Assembly (NCBI GenBank): GCA_947457325.1
Contig: CANGVU010000006.1
Span: 1-13,747, forward strand
Source: Flavobacteriales bacterium
GTDB lineage: Bacteria; Bacteroidota; Bacteroidia; Flavobacteriales_D; Sanyastnellaceae
Direction: 5' to 3'
Length of the DNA stretch: 13,747 nt
Shown here piece by piece: positions 6,810-13,747 of the stretch (position 1 is its first letter; each line of letters opens with the position of its first letter). Both the position numbers and the translations under genes were made by a program. The notes below the pieces were generated by a model that was given only the letters and a program-made list of their open reading frames with translations, ran no database searches and was not told the DNA's origin.

Positions 6810-8001
6810 AGAGCAATTAAAAAAGAAGTTTGAGGATTATGAAATCCCCGTAACACCCAATGTTTGGCAAAATGTGGCCAAAGGTGTTGGAGGGAAGTCT
6901 ACATTAATGGCAGCCTCTTACAAGTGGCTTATTGCCGGTATGATTGTAGGCGGAGGTGCTATTGGAACTTATTTAACATTAAGCAACAATCATGGAGGCT
7001 CTTCATTCATTGCTCAATCAGAGCAACCGAAAAGTGAGTCTGATAGCGGCGTTCAAAAGAAATCAAATATTGGTTCTACTAAAGATTCCAGTGAAGCCGT
7101 TGATGATTTAAATGGTGTCAAAGTTGCTTCAACTTTTTCTGAAACTTCTTCCGGATTAAAGAACAACTATTCGACCGAAAAAACAATCAGCGGAAGCAGC
7201 AACTCAGAAAAGGGAACATTCAGCAAGGACAACCCAATCGAAACCAGTACTTTTTCCACTGCAAAAACCCATTGTGTAGGTGCTGAAGTATCTTTCAACT
7301 CGCCATCAACCCCAGATGATGTAAGCTTTCTGTGGAATTTTGGAGACGGTAGTTTTAGCAATGAATCCAATCCAAAACACAAGTATTTGAATCCTGGCAC
7401 ATACATCGTTTCACTCTCTGTTTCGGGTCACAAAAGTGCTCAAATCAACACGATGAACATGAGTGAAACGATAACAATCCTTACAACGCCAAAAGCAGAT
7501 TTTGATTGGTCATTTGACAACGTAGAATCAGGAAAACCTGTTGTATCCATTGACAACAACAGCGAAGCGGCTATAGGTTTTGAGTGGAATTTCCATGATG
7601 GTAAAAAAAGCCATGATTTCAAACCCAACAAAGTCATCAATGCCAACGGCAAATTCCCCATTTCAATAACAGCCATTCATGAAAATGGATGCAAGGATAC
7701 CAAAATAAAATACGTTAGCATCAATGACAACAGTCAACTACAAGCTTCTGCTCAAACTTTAGCAGGCGAAGGATTTATGCCTGAATCATTGAAAGATTTG
7801 AAAGGAAGTTTTGTGATGAGTATTTACGACAATGGTAAAAAGATTTTCGAAACCAAAACCATCAAGCGTCCGTGGACTGGAATTGATGCCAATGGCCGCT
7901 ACCATGAAGTAAACAAACAATACACATGGATCATCATCACCAAGGAAAACAACAACGGTGCATCCAATTATTTCTCAGGAAAAGTTCTATTGAAACCTTA
8001 A
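6790..8001 (+). CDS. Putative membrane-anchored anti-sigma factor with PKD and CHU_C-like periplasmic domains
   Basis: 403 aa. The N-terminal 43 residues are cytosolic, charged and helical (QFEEQLKKKFEDYEIPVTPN, then VWQNV), of the type seen at the start of sigma-linked membrane proteins in this phylum. One transmembrane helix follows (about 45-65, with K45 inside), then a Ser/Asn/Gly-rich linker (66-158). PKD domain 1 (about 160-232) has WNFGDGS at 182; PKD domain 2 (about 235-312) has the degenerate WNFHDG at 266. The C-terminal 76 residues (328-403) resemble a shortened CHU_C domain: GFMP, FVMSIYDNGKKIFET, RPWTG, YTW and GKVLLKP line up with the canonical tail of the next gene, but the NGDxxND loop is missing. 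There is no cleavable signal peptide. The overlap with the sigma gene is the main basis for the anti-sigma role. ATG 6790 has AAAGGAAA just before it. No classical anti-sigma family is certain. Confidence 0.8.
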   Translation: MSEKQFEEQLKKKFEDYEIPVTPNVWQNVAKGVGGKSTLMAASYKWLIAGMIVGGGAIGTYLTLSNNHGGSSFIAQSEQPKSESDSGVQKKSNIGSTKDSSEAVDDLNGVKVASTFSETSSGLKNNYSTEKTISGSSNSEKGTFSKDNPIETSTFSTAKTHCVGAEVSFNSPSTPDDVSFLWNFGDGSFSNESNPKHKYLNPGTYIVSLSVSGHKSAQINTMNMSETITILTTPKADFDWSFDNVESGKPVVSIDNNSEAAIGFEWNFHDGKKSHDFKPNKVINANGKFPISITAIHENGCKDTKIKYVSINDNSQLQASAQTLAGEGFMPESLKDLKGSFVMSIYDNGKKIFETKTIKRPWTGIDANGRYHEVNKQYTWIIITKENNNGASNYFSGKVLLKP

Positions 8002-8030
8002 CCAAACCCTATATATCAATCTAGTAAGAA

Positions 8031-8058
8031 AAGTGGAGCTTCGGCTCCCTTTTTTTTT
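8031..8058 (+). terminator. UUCG-loop terminator of the sigma / anti-sigma operon
   Basis: GGAGC-TTCG-GCTCC (8035-8048) forms a five-pair stem with the very stable C(UUCG)G tetraloop, extended past a mismatch by AAG with the T run. Nine T follow (8050-8058). It lies about 30 nt after the anti-sigma stop and separates the operon from the large cargo gene. Confidence 0.88.
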
Positions 8059-8083
8059 AACATTAGTGCAACTTTTAATTTGT

Positions 8084-8091
8084 TATATTTG
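8084..8091 (+). promoter_or_regulatory. -7 box of the large type B cargo gene
   Basis: TATATTTG is a perfect TAnnTTTG match 41 nt before the ATG at 8133. Upstream TTAG (8063-8066), 17 nt away, is only a poor -33 match. Position just after the terminator at 8031-8058 supports a separate transcription unit. A match to the primary-sigma consensus argues that the adjacent ECF factor is not strictly required. Confidence 0.55.
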
Positions 8092-8103
8092 TCTGTCTCA
8101 GGA

Positions 8104-8113
8104 GATACGTATC
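8104..8113. promoter_or_regulatory. Perfect 10-bp palindrome in the leader of the cargo gene
   Basis: GATACGTATC is a perfect palindrome 12 nt after the -7 box TATATTTG, close to the expected transcription start. Its position suits an operator, but ten-base palindromes also occur by chance. Confidence 0.25.
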
Positions 8114-8132
8114 CTTTATTGTAAAAAAGAAA

Positions 8133-11100
8133 ATGAAAAGAATAATTGTTGCCTTGATGGCTGCCTTTACCTGCCAACTCAGCATTGCTCAAAACCAAGT
8201 TGTTTTTGATGCTGCAGCAAACAATACTACCATCACCGCATGTGCACCTTCTGCTACAGATCCCAACGTGCAAACCACATACGGAATAGTTGCTTCTGGG
8301 GGTAGTTCCAACCCAACTTATTCCAATGGCGAAAATGTCACTGTTACTTTTTGCCCTTTTACAGCTGGAGATGCTGTTACGGCGACATTTACGATTTTCA
8401 ACTTATCTACAGTAGATACCCAACCAGGAAATGGCAATAATTCTGATCAAATGTTTGTCTTTGATGGCCCCAATACAGCTGCTCCTTCTTTGGGGAATTA
8501 TGGGGGAACTTCGATTCAAGGAACCAATATCTCCGCAACCATCACCAATACTTCTGGTTGTTTAACTTTTCAATTCGTATCCAACGATCAAGGTACAGGA
8601 ACATTTTCTGGCTCTGTAGCTTGTTCTACGCCGTGTGACCCACCCCTTGCGGCGGGAATTCTTCTAAACGGTGAAAATGGGGCAACTGATTTCATTAAAG
8701 TTTGTATAGGTGAAGAGGTTCAGTTCCAAGAGACCGATTCTGATGCTGCAATAGGTTACGATTTGATTGGTTACAACTGGGATTTTATGGATGGCACCAG
8801 TGTTGCTGGGACTGATAATGGAATTGTATCACACACATGGACCCAAGAAGGCCAGTATTTTGTGCAATTATTTGTTCAAGATGACAACACGGATAACGTC
8901 TGCACAAACACCAATTTCATTTCACTTGAAGTACTGGTGGCACCTCAACCTCAATTTGTCAATTTCCAAGAGGATGCCGAAATATGCGTTGGAGAGCAAG
9001 TAAGTTTCACAGCCGAACCTGATATTTACGAAGTAACATGGTCTGGTTTCAATGGGGCCACCGAAATTGAAGAGGGATGCTTTACAGATGATCAATTAGG
9101 TGTGGCTCAAGATGTTGAAATCTATCAAACTGGATTCGTTGCAGGAACTGTTATCGAGAACGTGAGCGATATCTTGGATGTTTGCTTCGAAATGGAGCAC
9201 AGTTTCATTGGGGATATTGTTGTTATTCTTACTTGTCCTAATGGTCAAAATATGACTTTCTATCAACAAGGAGGGGGAGGTATCAATCTTGGAGAGCCCA
9301 ACCCTGCAACCAATATGGCTGACTTTCCTTGCAATGATCCTGCTGTAATTGGCATTCCTTATGAGTATTGTTTTTCGCCTAGTGCTACGCAAACATGGGT
9401 CGAGTATTCTCAAAGTCCTGGCGCAGGCCAAACTCTACCTGCTGGCACCTATGAACCTGTGCAACCGTTCTCAAATTTAGTGGGTTGTCCTGCTAACGGA
9501 ATATGGACGCTAACTATAGTTGACAATTGGGCAGTGGATGATGGCCAGGTATTTTCATTCACTTTGAATTTGAACCCTGACTTTTATCCTCCTGTGACTG
9601 TATTCACACCAGATATTGGTATAGATGCCAGTCAGAGTTTTTGGAACACTGGGACATTGCCGAGCTATGCTTCAATTAGTGATAGCAATGCGGATCAGAT
9701 TGTCATCACCCCTACTCAGGCTAGCCCTCCTGGAGGCGACGTTTTCACCTACACCGTTGTAGATGATTTTGGCTGTTCCAATAGTACCTCATTTACAGTT
9801 ACCACTTTTGAAGCCCTCCAAGTTACAGCAGGACCTGATCTTCAATATGCTTGCGGAAGTTTGACCTTGGAAGGTGGGTTTGTGGGAGTACCCTCATGCC
9901 AAGAATGTATAGATAATTATAACATCCCCTACGTTGCAAATGAATATTGGATAGAAACCTATTGCCCTGACGCCAATGATGGTACAATGATGGCCATTAC
10001 CGTATCAGGATCCGTGGAAACTTGTTGTGATTTGCTTCAAGTTTACAATGGACCTTCTGATACTGATCCAGTATTGTTCGCATGGGGCGAAGGTACTGGT
10101 CTTCCTGCAATGTTGAATCCGCCGCAGCAATTCGTCTCTACTGATCCAAGCGGGTGTATCACTATTTCCATTCTTCCGGATGTTAGTGTTCAACCCGTTA
10201 TAACCATAACTGTTTCAGCATTCGATCCTTCTGGTGTCGAAATTGGTGGTGGTCCTGATTACACCTTCGAATGGACTCCTGCAACATTCTTAGATGACCC
10301 CAGCGCTCTTCAACCAGTCGCATCAGGAATTACCCAAGCCACAACATACACCCTCGTGGGTTACCCTACCGGCCACCAAGCCTGTTCCTCTACGGACGAA
10401 ATGCAAATCACCATCAGTCCTCTTGGTGATCCCGGAATCAGCGTAACCCTTCCTACTTTTTGCGACACTTTGATGGCCCCTATCGACATATTCAATCTCT
10501 TGGGCGGCAATCCAACCAACCAAAATGACCTTTGGATTTTACCCGATGGAAGCACTTACACCCCAGATGATAACGTCACTCCGGCTGTCCCTCCTTTGAC
10601 GGTGGACGTTGCCACTGACATCAATCCAGCTGACCCCACTCCTACTTTCATTGCCGACCCCACTGATGCCTTCTACCCCAACTACACTTTTACCCATGAG
10701 GTGAGTTTGGGCACTTGCGCCACTCAGGCTACTGTCACCATTTCATTCACTGAAGAGTTGAATGCTACTGTGACAGCTGATCATGAAATCTGCGATGACG
10801 CCACAACTGATCTAGAGGTGCTCACCACTACCAATGGAATGGCCCCCTACAATTATCAATGGTCACACAATAGCACAAATATTTCTGGTCTTGAAGATTT
10901 AATGAGTTTTGAGCCCACTGAATCTGGTTTGTACTGCGTCCGTGTTTCTGACGGCTGTAGCCATCAAATCAACCGTTGTGTTGATGTAACCGTTCGTCCA
11001 AAAGCCCCTGTCACCATGGAGGCTATGACCTATGCACAATGTTGGCCAGATCCTTTCAATTTAAGCATCACCACTGACCCAGCTTTGTATCAAGATTCTT

Positions 11101-11807
11101 ACTGGGAAATCAGCAGCGGTCAAACCTTTATGAATATGCCCAACCTGAATCTTCTAATGGAGAATCCAGGCAGCTATGATGTCAGCTTGACGCTTGAAGA
11201 TGATTTAGGTTGTATCTATGACACCATCATTTATAATTACATTGAGTCATATGATCCACCCACAGCAGGATATTTGGCCAGTGAAGATGAAGTAAGCTCT
11301 TTTGACCCTATTGTCTCATTTACCAATATGTCAGAAGGTGATATAGTTTCTTACAACTGGACTTTTGACAATGCCAACGATCAATTCTACTCTGAGGAAA
11401 CAGAACCTTCATTCACATTCCCATTTGGGGTAGGTGGAATATATGAAGTAGAACTTCAAGTAATTGATGTGAATGGCTGCATTGATGTTGCAACTGGAAA
11501 CATAGAGGTTCAGGAACCATTCTTATTCTTCATCCCTACAGGCTTCACTCCCAATGGCGATAATATCAATGATGGTTTACAAATCGTCAGTAATGATCTA
11601 GATGAAGCCGTTTTTGAAATGACCATCTTCAACCGTTGGGGACAAACTGTTTTTCATACCAATGACCCACACATGCCATGGATGGGACAACAAATGGACA
11701 GTGAGTACTATGTGCCCAATGGCGTGTATATGTGGAACGCAACTGTTCGTTCAAAAGCAACCGGTGAAAAGAAAGAAATCAATGGTACAATTACCATTAC
11801 GAGATAA
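8133..11807 (+). CDS. Large T9SS type B cargo protein with CUB-like, PKD, P-like and CHU_C domains
   Basis: 1224 aa, a predicted surface-anchored or secreted adhesin-like protein; no catalytic domain is visible. The order is a signal peptide (1-20, ending LSIAQ), CUB-like domain 1 (about 25-168, DQMFVFDGPN), PKD domain 1 (about 185-270, NWDFMDG), a proprotein-convertase P-like domain (about 313-482, with MEHSFIGDIVVILTCPNG and NGIWTLTIVDNW), a linker domain (483-560), CUB-like domain 2 (about 575-695, CCDLLQVYNGP), a short 'TPATFLDDPSALQPVA' module (715-762), a domain of unknown type (763-875), an Ig-like domain (878-957, YNYQWSHN), a possible further domain (958-1035), PKD domain 2 (1040-1127, NWTFDN) and a canonical CHU_C domain (1132-1224, FIPTGFTPNGDNINDG, FNRWGQ, PNGVYMW, GTITITR). 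CHU_C marks type B T9SS export by family knowledge. The gene is downstream of the sigma / anti-sigma pair but behind its own terminator and promoter. Domain borders are approximate. Confidence 0.9.
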   Translation: MKRIIVALMAAFTCQLSIAQNQVVFDAAANNTTITACAPSATDPNVQTTYGIVASGGSSNPTYSNGENVTVTFCPFTAGDAVTATFTIFNLSTVDTQPGNGNNSDQMFVFDGPNTAAPSLGNYGGTSIQGTNISATITNTSGCLTFQFVSNDQGTGTFSGSVACSTPCDPPLAAGILLNGENGATDFIKVCIGEEVQFQETDSDAAIGYDLIGYNWDFMDGTSVAGTDNGIVSHTWTQEGQYFVQLFVQDDNTDNVCTNTNFISLEVLVAPQPQFVNFQEDAEICVGEQVSFTAEPDIYEVTWSGFNGATEIEEGCFTDDQLGVAQDVEIYQTGFVAGTVIENVSDILDVCFEMEHSFIGDIVVILTCPNGQNMTFYQQGGGGINLGEPNPATNMADFPCNDPAVIGIPYEYCFSPSATQTWVEYSQSPGAGQTLPAGTYEPVQPFSNLVGCPANGIWTLTIVDNWAVDDGQVFSFTLNLNPDFYPPVTVFTPDIGIDASQSFWNTGTLPSYASISDSNADQIVITPTQASPPGGDVFTYTVVDDFGCSNSTSFTVTTFEALQVTAGPDLQYACGSLTLEGGFVGVPSCQECIDNYNIPYVANEYWIETYCPDANDGTMMAITVSGSVETCCDLLQVYNGPSDTDPVLFAWGEGTGLPAMLNPPQQFVSTDPSGCITISILPDVSVQPVITITVSAFDPSGVEIGGGPDYTFEWTPATFLDDPSALQPVASGITQATTYTLVGYPTGHQACSSTDEMQITISPLGDPGISVTLPTFCDTLMAPIDIFNLLGGNPTNQNDLWILPDGSTYTPDDNVTPAVPPLTVDVATDINPADPTPTFIADPTDAFYPNYTFTHEVSLGTCATQATVTISFTEELNATVTADHEICDDATTDLEVLTTTNGMAPYNYQWSHNSTNISGLEDLMSFEPTESGLYCVRVSDGCSHQINRCVDVTVRPKAPVTMEAMTYAQCWPDPFNLSITTDPALYQDSYWEISSGQTFMNMPNLNLLMENPGSYDVSLTLEDDLGCIYDTIIYNYIESYDPPTAGYLASEDEVSSFDPIVSFTNMSEGDIVSYNWTFDNANDQFYSEETEPSFTFPFGVGGIYEVELQVIDVNGCIDVATGNIEVQEPFLFFIPTGFTPNGDNINDGLQIVSNDLDEAVFEMTIFNRWGQTVFHTNDPHMPWMGQQMDSEYYVPNGVYMWNATVRSKATGEKKEINGTITITR

Positions 11808-11823
11808 TCGGAAATGAATCAAC

Positions 11824-11852
11824 AAAAAAGGGAAGCGCTGCTTCCCTTTTTT
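11824..11852. terminator. Bidirectional rho-independent terminator between convergent genes
   Basis: A perfect 13-bp stem (11824-11836 with 11840-11852, AAAAAAGGGAAGC with its complement) and a GCT loop. A6 and T6 tracts at each side let it work in both directions. It serves the cargo gene ending at 11807 and argS ending at 11868. Confidence 0.92.
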
Positions 11853-11867
11853 GTTTCACAAATATTT

Positions 11868-13661
11868 TTACATCTTTTCAGGCATCTGGATTCCTAGCAG
11901 CGACATACTGCTTTGAATACATTGACCTGTCAACGATGTCAAATTCAATCTAAATGTTTTGATATCCACATTCTCCTCTCTAAGAATATTGCAATGCTGA
12001 TAGAAAACATTAAAGGCTTTTGTCAATTCATAAGCAAATGCGGCCATAACAGAAGGGTCATATTTCTTTACAGCTTCACTCAAAAACTGAGGATAAGCAA
12101 ACAACAATTTGATCAAATTCCTTTCCTCACCGCCCATTTTTACTTCACCATTCAATACCATATCTCCACCCTTATTCCAATTGGCCTTTCTTAAAATGGC
12201 CTGGGTTCTGACATAACCATACTGAATAAAAGGACCTGTGTTGCCATTAAAGTCAATGCTTTCTTGAGGGTTGAACATCATGTTCTTCTTTGGATCAACA
12301 CGCAACAAGAAATATTTCAATGCGGCCATTCCAATCTTATGGTAAGTCAAATCTTTTTCCTCTGTCGTCAATCCATCGAGCTTCCCTTGCTCTTCAGCCA
12401 TAAGTTTAGATTCATCCTTCATGCTATCCATAAGATCATCTGCATCAACCACTGTCCCTTCCCTACTCTTCATCTTGCCTTCTGGCAACTCCACCATCCC
12501 GTAACTCAAATGATGGCAAGCATCCGACTGACTCCATCCCAACTTGGACAATATCTTGAACAAAACTTTGAAATGATATTCCTGTTCATTGCCCACAGTA
12601 TAAATCTGTGCTGCAGTATCAGGAAAATCTTCAAAACGCAAAATAGCTGTTCCGATATCTTGCGTTATGTACATAGCTGTTCCATCCTTTCTCAGCACTG
12701 CTTTCTCATCAAGACCCTCGTTGGTCAAGTCTATCCATGTACTTCCATCATCCTTCTTAAAAAATACACCTTTTGATAAACCTTTTTCAACTTCTTCCTT
12801 GCCTTTCAAATAGGTTTCACTTTCAAAATATAGTTTATCAAAATCGACCCCCATATTGCGGTAGGTGACATCAAATCCAGCATAAACCCATTGGTTCATC
12901 ATTTTCCAAAGTTTGGTAACGGCCTCATCACCATCTTCCCATTTGCGCAACATATCTTGTGCTGCCAACATTGAAGGCGCATTACTTTCAGCCTCTTCCT
13001 TAGTCATACCATTCTGAATCAACTCGGCAATCTCTGCCTTGTATTGCTGATCAAAAGCAACATAATACTGACCTACCAACTTATCGCCTTTTAACCCAGT
13101 TGATTCTGGAGTATCATTCTTGCCTGAAGCTTGCCAAGCATACATGCTCTTGCAAATGTGAATGCCTCTATCATTGATGATTTGGACCTTGGTAACCTTG
13201 TGGCCAGCAGCCTTTAATATCTCGGCTACTGAGTAACCCAGAAAGTTGTTTCTCAAATGGCCCAAATGAAGCGGCTTATTGGTATTGGGCGATGAATACT
13301 CCACCATGATTCTTGGTCGACTGTTCTCCTCTTCCCTTCCCCAATGTTGCACCTTTAGCATTGTTTGAAACGCATCCAACCAATAAGTATCTTCTATGAC
13401 CAAATTGAGAAACCCTTTGACAACATTGTATTCTTTAACAACGGAACAATGTTGTACCAAATAATCTCCAATTGCATTTCCCAATTGTTCCGGCCCCTGT
13501 TTGACAAATTTGGTGATGGGAAAAACGACCAAAGTTGTATCCCCTTCAAACTCTTTTCGGGTGTCCTGAAATTGAATGCTCTGCTCAGTAAGTTCAACTG
13601 AAAAGGTCTTTGAGACGGCCTGCACCACGTATGGAAACAAGATTTGATTAATGTTATTCAT
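11868..13661 (-). CDS. argS: Arginine--tRNA ligase
   Basis: 597 aa class Ia arginyl-tRNA synthetase; charges tRNA-Arg with arginine using ATP, in the cytosol. The N-terminal tRNA D-loop recognition domain covers about 1-90. The HIGH signature is HLGH at 132-135, inside SSPNTNKPLHLGHLRNN. The KMSKS counterpart is KMKSR at 396-400, within ELPEGKMKSREGTVVDADDL, so this enzyme keeps the lysine. The C-terminal DALR anticodon-binding domain covers about 475-597 and ends normally in MPEKM. Length is typical, with no sign of damage. ATG 13661 is the first Met and starts the expected N-terminal helix. It is convergent with the cargo gene and divergent from the right-edge gene, with facing -7 boxes only 9 bp apart. 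Confidence 0.97.
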   Translation of the reverse strand: MNNINQILFPYVVQAVSKTFSVELTEQSIQFQDTRKEFEGDTTLVVFPITKFVKQGPEQLGNAIGDYLVQHCSVVKEYNVVKGFLNLVIEDTYWLDAFQTMLKVQHWGREEENSRPRIMVEYSSPNTNKPLHLGHLRNNFLGYSVAEILKAAGHKVTKVQIINDRGIHICKSMYAWQASGKNDTPESTGLKGDKLVGQYYVAFDQQYKAEIAELIQNGMTKEEAESNAPSMLAAQDMLRKWEDGDEAVTKLWKMMNQWVYAGFDVTYRNMGVDFDKLYFESETYLKGKEEVEKGLSKGVFFKKDDGSTWIDLTNEGLDEKAVLRKDGTAMYITQDIGTAILRFEDFPDTAAQIYTVGNEQEYHFKVLFKILSKLGWSQSDACHHLSYGMVELPEGKMKSREGTVVDADDLMDSMKDESKLMAEEQGKLDGLTTEEKDLTYHKIGMAALKYFLLRVDPKKNMMFNPQESIDFNGNTGPFIQYGYVRTQAILRKANWNKGGDMVLNGEVKMGGEERNLIKLLFAYPQFLSEAVKKYDPSVMAAFAYELTKAFNVFYQHCNILREENVDIKTFRLNLTSLTGQCIQSSMSLLGIQMPEKM

Positions 13662-13677
13662 GCTATAATTCGTGATG

Positions 13678-13685
13678 CAAAGTTA
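13678..13685 (-). promoter_or_regulatory. -7 box of the argS promoter
   Basis: The minus strand reads TAACTTTG, a perfect TAnnTTTG, 16 nt before the argS ATG, giving a leader of under about 12 nt. No TTG is found at the usual upstream distance, which would fall inside the first codons of the divergent right-edge gene. Confidence 0.5.
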
Positions 13686-13694
13686 AGAAGGCTG

Positions 13695-13702
13695 TACCTT
13701 TG
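13695..13702 (+). promoter_or_regulatory. -7 box of the right-edge gene
   Basis: TACCTTTG matches TAnnTTTG perfectly and ends 4 nt before the ATG at 13707. Upstream only imperfect -33 matches exist (TTCG at 13669-13672). It lies 9 bp from the argS -7 box on the other strand. Confidence 0.5.
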
Positions 13703-13706
13703 TTGC

Positions 13707-13747
13707 ATGCGTAATTCTAAAGACTCTATTCTCCATAGCATTGAAGA
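13707..13747 (+). CDS. 5' end of an unidentified rightward gene (partial, cut by window edge)
   Basis: ATG at 13707 opens 13 complete codons (MRNSKDSILHSIE) to the window edge without a stop. It directly follows a perfect -7 box, and there is no Shine-Dalgarno sequence. The charged start leading into a helix resembles the beginning of many TetR-family regulators, but 13 residues cannot establish that. Confidence 0.42.
   Translation, partial: MRNSKDSILHSIE

Noticed and set aside
8016..8273. 85-codon minus-strand open frame over the cargo gene leader
   Set aside because: It covers the terminator, promoter and signal-peptide region of the opposite gene and has no protein-like composition.
12264..12776. 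170-codon open frame on the plus strand inside argS
   Set aside because: Antisense to a strongly conserved argS region, no promoter or recognisable protein; an open frame by codon bias of the gene opposite.

Overview
The window looks like chromosome of a member of the Bacteroidota, most likely a flavobacterial or related lineage. Three long secreted proteins end in type IX secretion (T9SS) sorting domains: two type A and one type B (gliding-motility or CHU_C type). Several intergenic regions carry the Bacteroidota -7 promoter box TAnnTTTG, ribosome-binding sites are weak, and intergenic DNA is AT-rich. The genus cannot be told from the sequence. No IS element, tRNA, rRNA, CRISPR array or phage gene is visible.

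Layout, left to right. (1) The first 13 codons of a leftward gene run off the left edge, with a good promoter at 45-73 and a hairpin terminator at 76-103. (2) A leftward block follows: a T9SS-secreted lysyl-endopeptidase-type serine protease (124-2622), a terminator (2700-2730), a secreted modular protein built from four GDGW-type modules and six exact-length 24-residue Cys repeats (2753-4876), and mnmA (4948-6156), a tRNA 2-thiouridylase. (3) A rightward block follows: an ECF sigma factor with a GTG start (6231-6809), then an overlapping membrane-anchored PKD protein that fits as its anti-sigma factor (6790-8001), a UUCG-loop terminator (8031-8058), and, behind its own promoter, a 1224-residue type B T9SS cargo protein with CUB-like, PKD and P-like domains and a canonical CHU_C tail (8133-11807). 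(4) A bidirectional terminator (11824-11852) separates this from leftward argS (11868-13661), which is divergent from a gene whose first 13 codons are seen at the right edge.

The most interesting unit is the sigma / anti-sigma / cargo block. The periplasmic part of the putative anti-sigma factor has the same order of parts as the cargo downstream (PKD domain, then a C-terminal CHU_C-like domain), but its tail lacks the canonical NGDxxND loop and it is tethered by a transmembrane helix. I infer a surface-signalling or secretion-sensing system in which the membrane protein imitates T9SS type B cargo. This is a hypothesis.

A second pattern is that three genes (left-edge gene, mnmA, right-edge gene) have a perfect TAnnTTTG box ending only 4-5 nt before their ATG, which predicts leaderless or nearly leaderless mRNAs. 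mnmA and argS are housekeeping genes and look ordinary apart from an insertion in MnmA.
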